Shown here: piece after piece, positions 1 through 5,584 of the stretch
Layout of the letters: every line of letters starts with the position of its first letter
Position numbering within the stretch: position 1 is the stretch's first letter
Assembly: GCA_002394525.1 (NCBI GenBank)
Contig: DGUF01000212.1
Location: 1-5,584 of the forward strand
DNA length: 5,584 nucleotides
Source of the DNA: Lachnospiraceae bacterium UBA4317
GTDB taxonomy: Bacteria; Bacillota_A; Clostridia; Lachnospirales; Lachnospiraceae
Direction: 5' to 3'
Translations under genes and position numbers: made by a program
Notes under the pieces: model-generated
Told to the model about the DNA's origin: nothing
The model's input: the letters and a program-made list of their open reading frames with translations, nothing else
The model's database searches: none

Positions 1-41
1 GGTGCTCCGCACACTTTGCTGCGGACGCAATATATAACCGT

Positions 42-92
42 AAAAAAACAGACAGGCACTGGCCGGAATCCATCCCGGTACAGTGCCTGTCT
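42..92 (-). terminator. Rho-independent terminator of dxs
   Basis: A perfect 12-bp inverted repeat (50-61 with 81-92, core GACAGGCACTG) encloses a smaller CCGG/CCGG pairing (63-66 with 75-78). Read on the minus strand the hairpin is followed by G and seven T residues (42-48), the classic layout of an intrinsic terminator. It lies about 64 bases after the dxs stop codon. On the plus strand the stem is followed by TTATCTTTT, a weaker U-tract, so some termination in the opposite direction is possible. Confidence 0.88.
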
Positions 93-155
93 TATCTTTT
101 ATAGTGAAGACTCACACGACTGTTATCCTGGTTCTCGAGAATGTGCCGCGTTTTC

Positions 156-2018
156 TCAATTCTGCCGCTCTGCAAGAGCCCGGATCTTCTCCGCCGCCGA
201 GGCCGCATCGATCCCGCCAAGCCCGCACAGCTCCTCCGGTTTCCCGTGCTCCACAAAGGCATCCGGCAGGGAGATGTTGAGCTGACGGACAAGGATGCCC
301 TCCCGGGCATACCAGGCCGAAACATGCTCGCCAAAGCCGCCGCTGCAGATATTCTCCTCCATCGTCACGACCAGGTCATATTCCCGGGCCGCCTCCCTCA
401 GGAGCTCCGTATCAAGCGGACATACAAAGCGGGCATTGGCGATCGAACATTGAATGCCGGCGGCATCGAGGATCTCCGCCGTCTCCACGGCGGTTTGCAC
501 CATACTCCCGACCGCCAGCAGCAGGACCTTTCCGCCCCTGCGGATCATCTCCGCCCGCCCCGCTTCGATCGGCTGCCGGAACTCCTCCAGCCCCGTGTAG
601 GCAGTCCCCCTGGGATAGCGGATCGCGGCCGGGTGTCCCAGGCTGACGGCAAATCGCAGCATATCGCCGAGCTCCCGGGCATTTTTGGGTGCCATCACCA
701 CGAGTCCCGGAATCGAGGAGAGATAGGAGAGGTCAAAAATCCCCTGGTGCGTCTCGCCGTCGGCCCCGACCAGCCCCGCCCGGTCAATGGCAAAGACGAC
801 CGGCAGGTCCTGGAGACATACATCCTCCACGATCTGGTCATAGGCCCGCTGCAGGAAGGTGGAATAGACCGCAAAGACGGGCTTCATTCCCCCGGCCGCC
901 AGACCGGCCGCAAAGGTCACCGCGTGCTGTTCCGCGATCCCCACATCAAAAAACCTGTCCGGATACCGCCTGTGGAAGCGCGCCAGACCGACGCCGTCCT
1001 CCATGGCGGCCGTGATCGCCACCAGGTCCGGATCCTTCTCCGCGAGCCCCAGGATGGCGGCCGAGAACACATTCGTCCACGTCCTTGCCTTTTTGGACGC
1101 GACCGGCTCTCCCGTTTCGATCACAAAGGGCGGTGTCCCGTGAAATCTGGAAGGATTTTTTTCCGCAGGCCTGTATCCCATGCCCTTTTTCGTGCAGACA
1201 TGGATCAGGACTGCCTTGTTGACGCGCTTTGCGTCCTCGATGGCCTTGACCATATCCCGGACATTGTGTCCGTCGACCGGCCCCAGGTAGGTGATCCCCA
1301 TCTCCTCAAAGAACATTCCGGGCACCATCAGGGACTTGAGCGACTGCTTGGCCCGGCTGATCCCCTTCGCCACCTTGGGGAGCGCCTCATTGAGCGAGTC
1401 ATACACGCGGTCACGCAGCTGTATATAACCGGTCGAAGTCCGGATCTCACTGAGATATTTGGGGATCCCGCCGACGTTCCGGGAGATCGACATGTTGTTG
1501 TCATTGAGAATGATGATCAGATTGGAGGACAGGCGCGAGGCATTGTTGAGCGCCTCGTAGGCAAGACCTCCTGTCATGGCGCCGTCTCCGATCACAGCGA
1601 CGATGGTCTGCGATCCACCGCGCAGCTCCCGGGCCCGGACCATGCCCAGCGCGGCACTGATCGAGGTGGAGCTGTGCCCCGTGTCGTAGGTGTCACAGCT
1701 GCTCTCCTGCCTCTTGGGAAAGCCGCTCATTCCGCCCAGCTGCCGCAGGGTGTCAAACCCCTCCCTGCGTCCCGTCAGCAGTTTATGCGTATACGATTGA
1801 TGGCCCACATCCCAGATGATCCTGTCTCCGGGAAAGTCCAGGGCCAGATGAAGGGCCATGGTCAGTTCAACCGCCCCGAGGTTGCTGGCCAGGTGACCGC
1901 CGGTGACACTCACCTTGCCCACCAGAAACTTACGTATCTCCTCCGCAAGATTTCCGTATTCCTCAGGCGGGATCTTTTTTATATCATTGGGTTCATGTAT
2001 CAGATCAAGCAAAGCCAT
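156..2018 (-). CDS. dxs: 1-deoxy-D-xylulose-5-phosphate synthase (DXS)
   Basis: Cytoplasmic thiamine-diphosphate enzyme that condenses pyruvate with glyceraldehyde 3-phosphate, releasing CO2, to give 1-deoxy-D-xylulose 5-phosphate. This is the first step of the MEP isoprenoid pathway and also supplies thiamine and pyridoxal synthesis. The 620 residues match the usual family length and appear complete. Visible landmarks in order: the active-site HLASNLGAVELT block (42-53); DVGHQSYTHK (70-79); the ThDP/Mg motif GDGAMTGG (144-151) followed by NDN (172-174); LGPVDGHN (245-252) closing the first domain; the pyrimidine-domain motif GIAEQHAV (360-367) with the catalytic-type Glu363; YSTFLQRAYDQ (385-395); DRAGLVGADGETHQG (412-426); and a transketolase C-terminal domain from about 490. 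No key motif is missing. The ATG at 2016-2018 is supported by a good ribosome binding site. The gene lies 46 bases after the tRNA-Pro terminator hairpin and is followed by its own terminator, so it looks monocistronic. The stop codon is TGA. Confidence 0.98.
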   Translation of the reverse strand: MALLDLIHEPNDIKKIPPEEYGNLAEEIRKFLVGKVSVTGGHLASNLGAVELTMALHLALDFPGDRIIWDVGHQSYTHKLLTGRREGFDTLRQLGGMSGFPKRQESSCDTYDTGHSSTSISAALGMVRARELRGGSQTIVAVIGDGAMTGGLAYEALNNASRLSSNLIIILNDNNMSISRNVGGIPKYLSEIRTSTGYIQLRDRVYDSLNEALPKVAKGISRAKQSLKSLMVPGMFFEEMGITYLGPVDGHNVRDMVKAIEDAKRVNKAVLIHVCTKKGMGYRPAEKNPSRFHGTPPFVIETGEPVASKKARTWTNVFSAAILGLAEKDPDLVAITAAMEDGVGLARFHRRYPDRFFDVGIAEQHAVTFAAGLAAGGMKPVFAVYSTFLQRAYDQIVEDVCLQDLPVVFAIDRAGLVGADGETHQGIFDLSYLSSIPGLVVMAPKNARELGDMLRFAVSLGHPAAIRYPRGTAYTGLEEFRQPIEAGRAEMIRRGGKVLLLAVGSMVQTAVETAEILDAAGIQCSIANARFVCPLDTELLREAAREYDLVVTMEENICSGGFGEHVSAWYAREGILVRQLNISLPDAFVEHGKPEELCGLGGIDAASAAEKIRALAERQN

Positions 2019-2025
2019 GCCTGTA

Positions 2026-2032
2026 TCTCCTC
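2026..2032 (-). promoter_or_regulatory. Ribosome binding site of dxs
   Basis: Reads GAGGAGA on the minus strand. The AGGAG core ends 8 bases before the ATG at 2018, which is normal spacing and fixes the dxs start at this codon. Confidence 0.85.
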
Positions 2033-2054
2033 ATGTTTGCCGAAAAATTTGTTT

Positions 2055-2086
2055 ATAAAGAAAAGCCGTGAACAAAGTTCACGGCT
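2055..2086 (-). terminator. Rho-independent terminator of tRNA-Pro
   Basis: A perfect 10-bp inverted repeat, AGCCGTGAAC/GTTCACGGCT (2064-2073 and 2077-2086), has a 3-base loop. On the minus strand it is followed by TTTTCTTTAT. It starts 7 bases beyond the 3' end of the tRNA. On the plus strand it is followed by CTCTGTA, with no T-tract, so it works in one direction, ending the tRNA transcript before dxs. Confidence 0.85.
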
Positions 2087-2093
2087 CTCTGTA

Positions 2094-2167
2094 TCGGAGT
2101 GACGGGATTCGAACCCACGACCCCTTCGTCCCTAACGAAGTGCGCTAGCCAGCTGCGCTACACCCCG
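2094..2167 (-). tRNA. tRNA-Pro (anticodon AGG)
   Basis: A 74-base cloverleaf on the minus strand. The acceptor CGGGGTG pairs with CACTCCG (one G-U pair) and A73 is the discriminator. T8 and A9 are followed by a GCGC/GCGC D-stem with GG in its loop. The anticodon stem CTTCG/CGAAG holds the loop TTAGGGA, giving anticodon AGG at 2131-2133. The variable loop is 5 bases and the T-arm is GTGGG-TTCGAAT-CCCGT. C1-G72, A73, G35, G36 and G37 all fit bacterial proline tRNA. The 3' CCA is not encoded (the next bases read TAC), so it must be added by the CCA-adding enzyme. A34 is unusual for bacteria, where proline tRNAs normally carry TGG, GGG or CGG. If converted to inosine it would read CCU, CCC and CCA. 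Confidence 0.95.
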
Positions 2168-2210
2168 ATCTGTTATCTGCGCGTCACTTGTTTTGCAACA
2201 CGCAAGTAGT

Positions 2211-2239
2211 ATAATAACCCCTGCCATCCAAAAAAGCAA
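2211..2239 (-). promoter_or_regulatory. Probable sigma-A promoter of tRNA-Pro
   Basis: On the minus strand, TTGCTT (2234-2239) is a partial -35 box, followed by a 17-base spacer and TATTAT (2211-2216), a 5/6 match to the -10 consensus. An overlapping alternative -10, TATACT (2208-2213), would give a 20-base spacer. Just upstream (2240-2262) is an A/T-rich run that could act as an UP element, as is common for stable-RNA promoters. Transcription would begin about 35-40 bases before the mature tRNA, leaving a leader for RNase P to remove. The -35 box is weak (3/6). Confidence 0.5.
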
Positions 2240-2281
2240 GTACTATTTTAAATTTTTTTACAGCTTTTTTCACCTCCTGAA

Positions 2282-2296
2282 GCCGGGAGAACCGGC
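2282..2296 (-). other. Small hairpin after the permease gene; weak terminator candidate
   Basis: GCCGG and CCGGC pair around a 5-base loop, starting 8 bases after the permease stop codon. On the minus strand the stem is followed by TTCAGGAGG rather than a run of T, so it does not meet the usual form of an intrinsic terminator. It may only stabilise the 3' end of the transporter message. The rest of the gap down to the tRNA (2170-2281) holds no gene I can support: it contains A/T-rich DNA, the tRNA promoter and an orphan Shine-Dalgarno sequence at 2270-2278. Confidence 0.3.
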
Positions 2297-2304
2297 CCTG
2301 GCGT

Positions 2305-4854
2305 TCACACCACGTCCTTGAGGGCGTCGGTCATGGGGATGGCGCGGATCTTGCGGATCTCGAAGATGGCGACAACCAGGTAGGTCACGGCGCCGATGAG
2401 GAACATCTGCCGGTACAGGGATGCCGGAATGTCGTAGGTGATCCAGCCGCTCATGCGGGCCGCCAGGTAGTACTGGAAGATGAAGTGCATGAGGCTGTCG
2501 GCACCGGGAATGGTCACAGCCAGCATGACCAGGGTCACGATACTGGTAGTCAGGATATAGAGGCGGGCGATCTCACCGTCGCTGTAGCCCAGGATCTTGG
2601 TCATGGAGATGGGATGGGCGTTTTTCTCGATGATGATCCTGGACAGGAGATAAAGCAGGATCATGAAGAGGGCCACGGCAAAGACGTCGACGACGATCAT
2701 CATGCCGCCCATGGACACATCCAGCTGGCGGCTGATCTTGATCAGGGCGTCGTAGTCGATGATGGCGGCGATCGAGTCCCTGCTCAGGTCCGTGATCTCT
2801 GTGTCGGAAAAATAACCGCCAACATAGTCGTCGAAGAGGTTGAAGGTCTTCGTCAGATCCTCGCTGCGCATGAACATGCACAAGCCGCCCATGTAGTCGT
2901 AGATGCCGTCCACAGTGAACTCATAGTACTTGTTTTCGTAGGGCTCCTTCAGGCGGATGGTGTCGCCGGTCTTCTTGCGCAGCTTGTCCGCGTAGGCGCT
3001 GGAGATCCAGATCTCGCCGCGGGCGATCGGTGCCTTTACGTAGCGGCTGTCCTTTTTCACGCCGTAGACCGTGATATTCTCCACGCGCAGGGCCTCACCC
3101 TCGGGAATCTGGAGGGTGTAGGCGGTAAAGGCCTCCGCGTCCGGATTGGAAGTCATAGAAGTGAGGCGCGACAGGGTGGACATGAAGATCTTGTCGATCT
3201 CATAGTCCTTGTCCATCCGGAAGGCTGGCGTCGTCAGAAAATACTGGTATTTGCAGAGCATGTTGTCCTGCATGGACGCCTGGTAGCGGTCCAGGACGAC
3301 GGGCAGGGCCATCCCGAACAGGAGCAGGACATTGGCAAAAAAGATCCCGATCAGCAGGATGGCGTAGTTGCCGATATTCTGAAAAAAGATCCGCAGCCGG
3401 AAGCGGACGGGGAAGGGGATGTGCCGGTTCAGGGGCAGGGCCCGGCTGCGGCCGCGGCGCCTGAGCTCTCTGCGCAGGAACTGGAGCGGCGACAGGGAGA
3501 AGCGGCTCCAGAGCGTGCAGAAGGTGGTCACCAGCATGATGATGCAGGGGACGACGGTCGTCAGCACGAAGGCCTCCCCGTTCCAGACCGTGACATAGGT
3601 CGGCAGGCTGTAGCTGCCGTAATACATGCCCGCGCAGACGTCCTTGAGCCAGGTGTAGCCCAGGATATTGCCGGCCAGGGCCGCCGCGAGCGTGACGATC
3701 ACCGGCAGGGCCATGTAGTGGCGGACGAGCTCCATCCGGGTGCATCCGGTCGCGCGCAGGGTCCCGATGACCGCGGACTCCTTGGCGATCGTATCCCCCG
3801 TCGTGATCACGAAGACAAAGGCAATGATCACGATGACGATGTAGAGCAGCATCAGCATCATGGCCCGGTCGCCGCCCATGTCCTCTCCGGTGAACTGGAT
3901 GGCCTGGTTGAGATAGCCGGGCAGGAAATCCTCCAGATAGACCTCATCCGCGATGTTCTCCATGAGCTCATCCGACAGGATCTTTTCCTCCTCCCGGGTG
4001 AGGCGCCCGGTTGCAGGGGTCTTGACAACGCCGCCGGATGTCCTGCTGCCGCTCCCGTCTGCAGACTCCCGTTGATCCGCGTCCGCGGTGTTCGCAGTGT
4101 CCGCGGCGTCTGCTGCGTCTGCCGCATCCGGTTCATTTTCCGCACCAGAGCTGCTCTTCCCGCTCTCCTTATGACTGTCTTGGACAGACCTGTCCTCCTC
4201 TGCGGCCCCCCTCGCCTTCGCCAGCATTTCATCCGTGTATTTCCAGCTGTAGCACCACTCCAGCTCATCGGAGGTGAACTGGTCGAAGTCCTCTTTGGTC
4301 ACGGCGGCAACGCCGAACTTGATGGCATCGAACATGGCGTCGTTGTTGTTCTGGAAGAGGGCGCTGTAGTCGGGAAAGGCCACGAGGCCGGTCACTGTGT
4401 AGTCCCTGCGGTTGAAACGGATCTGATCGCCCACTTTGATGCCGTTGTTGTCCGCGTACATGCGGTCGAGCGCCATTTCGCCGGAGGCCTGCGGCAATTG
4501 GCCCCGCATCAGGCACAGCAGGTTTACCTCGTCCCGCAGCTGAAAGACCCGGAGCGTATTGTCCTCCCCGGTCTTTTTTTCCAGATAAAAATTGTCATAG
4601 AGGCGGACGCCGTATGCCTCGATATCCCTGCGGTTATCGCGGGAGATCTCCTCATCCGTCCGGAAGTTTCCGTCCTCCATGTTATATTTTTCGAAGCTTT
4701 CGTTATAGGCAATGATCATGCTGCCGTCCGCCACCAGGAAGCCGGAGATCAGGCCGATGGTAAAGACCAGCAGCAGAAAAATGACCAGATATTTGCCGAA
4801 CTCGCTCCGCAGCGTCCGCAGGTGCCTCCTGCGGAGAGGATTGCGCTTCACCAT
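2305..4854 (-). CDS. ABC transporter permease, FtsX family, with two extracellular domains
   Basis: Membrane subunit of a type VII (MacB/FtsX-like) ABC system working with the ATPase encoded just upstream; the substrate is unknown. The 849 residues begin with an Arg/Lys-rich cytoplasmic stretch (1-21), then TM1 (about 21-43). A first extracellular domain (about 44-330) precedes an FtsX module with TM2-TM4 (about 331-351, 382-403, 428-449). A basic cytoplasmic loop (460-488) leads to TM5 (about 495-520), a second extracellular domain (about 521-715) and a second FtsX module with TM6-TM8 (about 716-738, 764-783, 816-833). The duplicated TM-domain-3TM plan is typical of single-chain permeases of this superfamily. 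Each module carries a conserved-looking short cytoplasmic helix after its first TM (GTLRATGCTRMELVRHY, 364-380; MTKILGYSDGEIARLY, 751-766), where the ATPase is expected to dock. Residues about 222-283 are a hydrophilic low-complexity insert. The start is set by GGAGG 7 bases upstream. Such proteins export peptides, lipids or lipoproteins or transmit mechanical force; I cannot choose among these. Confidence 0.93.
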   Translation of the reverse strand: MVKRNPLRRRHLRTLRSEFGKYLVIFLLLVFTIGLISGFLVADGSMIIAYNESFEKYNMEDGNFRTDEEISRDNRRDIEAYGVRLYDNFYLEKKTGEDNTLRVFQLRDEVNLLCLMRGQLPQASGEMALDRMYADNNGIKVGDQIRFNRRDYTVTGLVAFPDYSALFQNNNDAMFDAIKFGVAAVTKEDFDQFTSDELEWCYSWKYTDEMLAKARGAAEEDRSVQDSHKESGKSSSGAENEPDAADAADAADTANTADADQRESADGSGSRTSGGVVKTPATGRLTREEEKILSDELMENIADEVYLEDFLPGYLNQAIQFTGEDMGGDRAMMLMLLYIVIVIIAFVFVITTGDTIAKESAVIGTLRATGCTRMELVRHYMALPVIVTLAAALAGNILGYTWLKDVCAGMYYGSYSLPTYVTVWNGEAFVLTTVVPCIIMLVTTFCTLWSRFSLSPLQFLRRELRRRGRSRALPLNRHIPFPVRFRLRIFFQNIGNYAILLIGIFFANVLLLFGMALPVVLDRYQASMQDNMLCKYQYFLTTPAFRMDKDYEIDKIFMSTLSRLTSMTSNPDAEAFTAYTLQIPEGEALRVENITVYGVKKDSRYVKAPIARGEIWISSAYADKLRKKTGDTIRLKEPYENKYYEFTVDGIYDYMGGLCMFMRSEDLTKTFNLFDDYVGGYFSDTEITDLSRDSIAAIIDYDALIKISRQLDVSMGGMMIVVDVFAVALFMILLYLLSRIIIEKNAHPISMTKILGYSDGEIARLYILTTSIVTLVMLAVTIPGADSLMHFIFQYYLAARMSGWITYDIPASLYRQMFLIGAVTYLVVAIFEIRKIRAIPMTDALKDVV
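4075..4128 (-). repeat. Imperfect 9-base tandem repeats encoding Asp-Ala-Ala
   Basis: About six degenerate copies of a 9-base unit of the type GAC-GCN-GCN encode residues 243-260 of the permease, starting DAADAADAAD and drifting to TANTADAD. They sit inside a wider Ser/Gly/Ala/Asp/Glu-rich insert (residues about 222-283, bases 4006-4191). The unit is a multiple of three, so gain or loss of copies keeps the reading frame. The tract faces the outside of the cell in the predicted topology and is likely disordered. Confidence 0.75.
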
Positions 4855-5573
4855 TCCAGATCCTCCGCAGGTACACGGGCCGCATTGTGGATGCAGTCCC
4901 GGATCTTCCCGTCGCGCAGGCGGATGATGGTATCCGCCATGGCGCCGATGGCTTCATTGTGGGTGACCATGACGATCGTGGTCCGGTACTGGAGGCTGAT
5001 CCGCTCGATCAGCTGCAGGATCTCCTTGGAGGTATTGTAGTCCAGGGCCCCTGTCGGCTCGTCGCACAGGAGTATGTCCGGGTTCTTGACGATTGCCCGG
5101 CCGATGCTGGTCCGCTGCTGCTGGCCGCCCGAGAGCTGATTGGGGAGCTTGTCCCGGTGGTCATAGAGTCCCAGCGTGTGCAGGATCTCCTCGACATCCA
5201 GCGGATCCCTGCTCAGCCAGGCCCCCACCTCGATGTTTTCCCGCACTGTCAGATTGGGAATCAGGTTGTACATCTGAAAAATATACCCCAGATGCTGGCG
5301 GCGGTAGCGGGTGAGCTGTTTCTCCTTCATGGCGCTCATCCGGTCGCCGTCGATCAGGATCTCACCGCTGTCCGCCGTGTCGATCCCGCCGATGATGTTG
5401 AGCAGCGTCGACTTGCCGGATCCGGACGGTCCCAGCAGGACGCAGAATTCGCCCTTTTCCACACCCAGGCTGATGCCCCGCAGAACCTCCACATAGCTGT
5501 CTCCTTTGCCGTATGCCTTTCGGATATCTTTTAATTCCAGTATCATGTCTTTCGTCCGCTTACCTTCTTCCAT
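4848..5573 (-). CDS. ABC transporter ATP-binding protein, MacB/LolD/FtsE type
   Basis: Cytoplasmic ATPase that powers the FtsX-type permease encoded directly downstream. All nucleotide-binding elements are present in its 241 residues: Walker [10 protein letters not shown] (48-56), Q-loop YIFQ (97-100), signature LSGGQQQR (147-154), Walker B ILLCDE (167-172) with catalytic Glu172, D-loop GALD (175-178) and H-loop His205 in VMVTHNE. The DEPTGALD form and the length fit the MacB/LolD/FtsE branch, whose partners are FtsX-like permeases. The stop overlaps the permease start by 7 bases (ATGGTGA), so the two form one operon. The ATG at 5571-5573 has GGAG 4 bases upstream, which is rather close. An internal ATG at 5544-5546 (Met10, just before ILELKDI) sits where family members often begin but has no well-placed ribosome binding site. 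Hence the longer form is preferred with some doubt. The operon promoter and any upstream partner lie beyond the window edge. Confidence 0.95.
   Translation of the reverse strand: MEEGKRTKDMILELKDIRKAYGKGDSYVEVLRGISLGVEKGEFCVLLGPSGSGKSTLLNIIGGIDTADSGEILIDGDRMSAMKEKQLTRYRRQHLGYIFQMYNLIPNLTVRENIEVGAWLSRDPLDVEEILHTLGLYDHRDKLPNQLSGGQQQRTSIGRAIVKNPDILLCDEPTGALDYNTSKEILQLIERISLQYRTTIVMVTHNEAIGAMADTIIRLRDGKIRDCIHNAARVPAEDLEW
4862..4866 (-). promoter_or_regulatory. Ribosome binding site of the permease, inside the ATPase gene
   Basis: GGAGG on the minus strand lies 7 bases before the permease ATG (4852-4854) and within the last codons of the ATPase gene. With the ATGGTGA overlap between the two genes it points to translational coupling of the two subunits. 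Confidence 0.8.
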
Positions 5574-5584
5574 TCATCTCCGGC

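Noticed and set aside
6..25. Hairpin TCCGCA/TGCGGA near the left edge
   Set aside because: The 6-bp stem has an 8-base loop and no T-tract on either strand. It may belong to a leader or gene beyond the window; too little is visible to call it.
2052..2081. Candidate dxs promoter (TATAAA with a -35 inside the terminator hairpin)
   Set aside because: The -35 matches only 3 of 6 bases at an 18-base spacing and there is no extended -10, so it is kept as an open question and not listed as a feature.
141..2102. 653-codon plus-strand open frame over dxs
   Set aside because: It is in exact antisense codon register with dxs, which lacks TTA, CTA and TCA codons, so the frame stays open for that reason. 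The protein is Arg/His/Pro-rich and matches no family I know, while dxs is unmistakable.
2132..2227. 31-codon minus-strand open frame starting MAGVIILLACC, resembling a small lipoprotein signal
   Set aside because: It runs into the tRNA-Pro gene and stops in the anticodon loop. Its GVAQLASALR stretch is just translated tRNA sequence, and no ribosome binding site lies at proper spacing.
4075..4128. Possible CRISPR-like or intergenic repeat array
   Set aside because: The unit is only 9 bases, there are no spacers, and it is in frame inside the permease coding sequence.
3858..4268. Minus-strand 136-codon frame within the permease, and several other 60-180 codon frames in both genes
   Set aside because: These are out-of-frame Arg/Pro-rich translations of GC-rich coding DNA, without ribosome binding sites or recognisable domains.
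2485..5040. 851-codon plus-strand open frame over the permease and the end of the ATPase gene
   Set aside because: It is also the in-register antisense of the permease. The product is His/Asp/Gln/Val-rich low-complexity protein with no domain, and it crosses the junction of two well-supported genes.

Overview
This window looks like chromosomal DNA of a Gram-positive, clostridia-type bacterium. A relatively GC-rich member of the Lachnospiraceae or a related group is my best guess, made from the style of the DXS and FtsX-type permease proteins, the strong AGGAGG-type ribosome binding sites and the compact intrinsic terminators. This is pattern recognition, not a database result. Every gene I can support lies on the minus strand, so the biological reading order runs from base 5584 down to base 1.

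In that order: (1) a two-gene ABC transporter operon, with a MacB/LolD/FtsE-type ATPase (4848-5573) whose stop overlaps the start of an 849-residue FtsX-type permease (2305-4854) by 7 bases. The permease has about eight membrane segments, two extracellular domains and an Asp/Ala-rich low-complexity insert encoded by imperfect 9-base repeats. (2) A 135-base AT-rich gap (2170-2304) holding a weak hairpin, an orphan Shine-Dalgarno sequence and a probable tRNA promoter. (3) A tRNA-Pro gene with the unusual anticodon AGG (2094-2167), closed by a compact intrinsic terminator. (4) dxs (156-2018), encoding 1-deoxy-D-xylulose-5-phosphate synthase, the entry enzyme of the MEP isoprenoid pathway, followed by a strong intrinsic terminator (42-92).

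The three units look independent. The transporter probably uses ATP to power a mechanical (type VII) permease acting on a substrate in the membrane or at the cell surface, but the substrate cannot be read from the sequence. The tRNA and dxs are housekeeping genes. dxs is bounded by a terminator on each side, so it appears to be a single-gene unit here unless it is reached by read-through from the tRNA.

I found no mobile element, CRISPR array, phage gene or clearly new system. The points most worth a second look are the A34 proline tRNA, the repeat-encoded insert in the permease, and the unexplained gap between the permease and the tRNA. Two very long plus-strand open frames (141-2102 and 2485-5040) are antisense shadows.
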